Of a stretch of 64,000 bases of DNA, positions 62,775-64,000 are shown one piece after another. Position 1 is the first letter of the stretch, and the number at the start of each line of letters is the position of its first letter. The stretch is taken from assembly GCA_029974635.1 (NCBI GenBank), contig JARKQY010000051.1, forward strand, positions 1 through 64,000, in the 5' to 3' direction. Source of the stretch: Bacillota bacterium. GTDB lineage: Bacteria > Bacillota > UBA4882 > UBA8346. The translations under genes and the position numbers were made by a program. A model generated the notes under the pieces. The model worked only from the letters and a program-made list of their open reading frames with translations, ran no database searches and had not been told where the DNA came from.

Positions 62775-63773
62775 TTATTGGGTCGCTAAATTTTTTGAGA
62801 AAAATGGGAACATGTCATTGATCAGCAAATCCACGGTCCATTCATGGCCCGCCTCAAGCTCTACCAGTTCGTGAGGAATCTTGGCATGAGCCAATTGTTT
62901 CCCAAAATAAATACAGCCCTCCGGGATCCATTGATAGTAGTCATTAACTCCATATTCAATGCGAATTGCTTTTAGACGATTGGATTTTGTAAGGTAATCG
63001 GCAATCTTCCCCTTTATATTGCCAAAACCGTTTTCCCATTTTATTCGCAATTCGTTATCTTCCCAAGCGCCGATTAAGTCAAAAATATCCGCATACGGCG
63101 CGGGTTTGTCCAAGTTTGGCGAAAAAGCGGCGCCATATGCCGTTAAGAAAGTCAAATCCCAAGTTCCCCAAGCATTGTCAAGCCCGTTTTCATCAAACAA
63201 TCCCGGACACAAAGCAAAAACGGCGGAATATATGTCAGGGTGGCGCATTCCCAGGTTGATTGCGGCGAACCCGCCCATTGAAAATCCAACAATTCCACGA
63301 GCTGCCGGATCGCTTACCGTGCGATAATTCTGATCAATGTAATTCACAACGTCCTTTGTAGCGTAATCTTCCCAGTTACCGGTAACCGCAGAATTGACCA
63401 AAAAGCTCCCGCCCAGTTTGTTAATACCGTTTACACTGACCAGGATAAACTCTTGAAGTTCCCCTTTTTTCATGAGGTTATCCAGAGGTTCCTTCACAAA
63501 ACCGATTATATCAGGAGTGTCTCCGAAGCCGTTAAAAAAATAGACCGCGGGATACCGTTTTTCAGAAGTGTAATATGTAGGCGGCAGATAAATAAAGACT
63601 GGTTGCGAAGCCGCCTCATCCAAACGGTTGTTTTGTAGTGAAGGCGCCGGAATAACCAATTTAAAGGAGTGTTCCTTTGTGGAACTCTCCTTTTTCGCAC
63701 TATACCCTGAAGGGATGGTCACGATCATTAAAAAAAGAACTACCAAAATAGTTTTGATGATTTTCGGACTCAT
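62775..63773 (-). CDS. Secreted esterase D/antigen 85-like alpha/beta hydrolase
   Basis: 332 residues. Signal peptide (IIKTILVVLFLMIVTIPSGYSA). Esterase core: VFIYLPPTYYTSEKRYPAVYFFNGFGD, nucleophile GFSMGG in GIVGFSMGGFAAINLGMRHPDIYSAVFALCPG, acid in YGVNDYYQW region, His in AGHEWTVD. Resembles S-formylglutathione hydrolase/feruloyl-esterase-like proteins, which cut acyl esters of sugars or small thiols. The start follows AGGAGG. It is upstream of, and in the same direction as, mraZ but separated by a terminator. Confidence 0.88.
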   Translation of the reverse strand: MSPKIIKTILVVLFLMIVTIPSGYSAKKESSTKEHSFKLVIPAPSLQNNRLDEAASQPVFIYLPPTYYTSEKRYPAVYFFNGFGDTPDIIGFVKEPLDNLMKKGELQEFILVSVNGINKLGGSFLVNSAVTGNWEDYATKDVVNYIDQNYRTVSDPAARGIVGFSMGGFAAINLGMRHPDIYSAVFALCPGLFDENGLDNAWGTWDLTFLTAYGAAFSPNLDKPAPYADIFDLIGAWEDNELRIKWENGFGNIKGKIADYLTKSNRLKAIRIEYGVNDYYQWIPEGCIYFGKQLAHAKIPHELVELEAGHEWTVDLLINDMFPFFSKNLATQ

Positions 63774-63815
63774 CCGCTACCTCCTCATGTCTCGTCCTGG
63801 AAATTACCCGTCTTA

Positions 63816-63844
63816 ACTATATCATCCCGCATCGAGTTTGTCCA
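63816..63844 (-). promoter_or_regulatory. SigA-type promoter of the esterase gene
   Basis: TGGACA-N17-TATAGT on the minus strand, about 43 bp before the start codon. Confidence 0.65.
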
Positions 63845-63879
63845 TGAGTATAGCGGTTAATGTTTTGAGTGATTCGAGG

Positions 63880-64000
63880 ATGTTCGTTTCGTGTTCCGCG
63901 TTTCGTGTTCATCGTTCATAGATTAACCATGGAATTGAGATTTGAACCGGAACAATGAACTCGGAACGATTGACCCGAACCCAAAAACCAAAACTTTGAA
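63880..64000 (-). repeat. R3 dispersed repeat, copy 3 (runs to the window edge)
   Basis: On the minus strand: GGGTCAATCGTTCCGAGTTC, then CTATGAACGATGAACACGAA and GCGGAACACGAAACGAACATC, in the same order as the copies at 36440 and 47262. Confidence 0.7.

Overview
The window looks like a chromosomal segment of an endospore-forming Bacillota-type bacterium. The signs are a T-box leader, SigA-type promoters with strong AGGAGG ribosome sites, two Spo0E-like proteins, a SpoVD-like PBP with PASTA domains, PerR, and an mraZ-to-murA dcw cluster. One gene (29277-30257) looks like an outer-membrane beta-barrel porin with a signal peptide, so the organism may be a diderm member of that phylum; this is inference. 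No rRNA or tRNA gene was seen.

Left part (1-16.8 kb): the 3' end of a nonribosomal peptide synthetase (C-A-PCP-E), a DUF6271-like partner and a MATE exporter form a natural-product locus. A GNAT acetyltransferase, a decayed gene and a PIF1-like helicase follow. Then come an unusual ACT domain-butyrate kinase fusion, a B12-dependent ribonucleotide reductase (nrdJ), and a T-box-controlled operon hom-hypothetical-CBS protein whose specifier reads as Thr.

Middle part (16.8-31.1 kb): YjbQ with two unknown genes, a long-form GMP synthase, then ferritin and PerR under matching palindromic operators. The accessory region that follows holds type I-C-like CRISPR repeats in two arrays, both read on the minus strand. 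One array is split by an IS3-family element. Both arrays have a homologous 168-169 bp leader with conserved inverted repeats. Only a frameshifted 3' fragment of cas2 is left beside one leader, and no other cas gene is present. Leader, Spo0E-like gene and HTH region occur twice, which points to a segmental duplication with one copy decaying. The porin follows, behind a leader that contains a terminator.

Right part (31-64 kb): a sulfonate/nitrate-type ABC transporter with cysK, a half-size EamA transporter and a polysaccharide deacetylase-amidase fusion. Next is a set of secreted or surface proteins: an Fn3 lipoprotein, a 1502-residue propeller/Ig/DNRLRE/Fn3 protein, a discoidin-cadherin-like protein and two tiny tail-collar proteins. 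Then fabG and two murA paralogues, one carrying Cys and the other Asp at the fosfomycin-binding site. The dcw operon follows (on the minus strand mraZ-rsmH-ftsL-PBP-murE-murF-mraY-ftsW-murG-murA), lacking murD, murC, murB and ftsQ, and an esterase gene closes the window.

Several repeat families sit between genes: a two-hairpin repeat of about 100 bp (four copies, three inside the dcw operon), a 112 bp repeat with complementary ends (two copies), a GAACGATGAAC-rich repeat (three copies), a 40 bp repeat (two copies) and single-copy palindromic elements.
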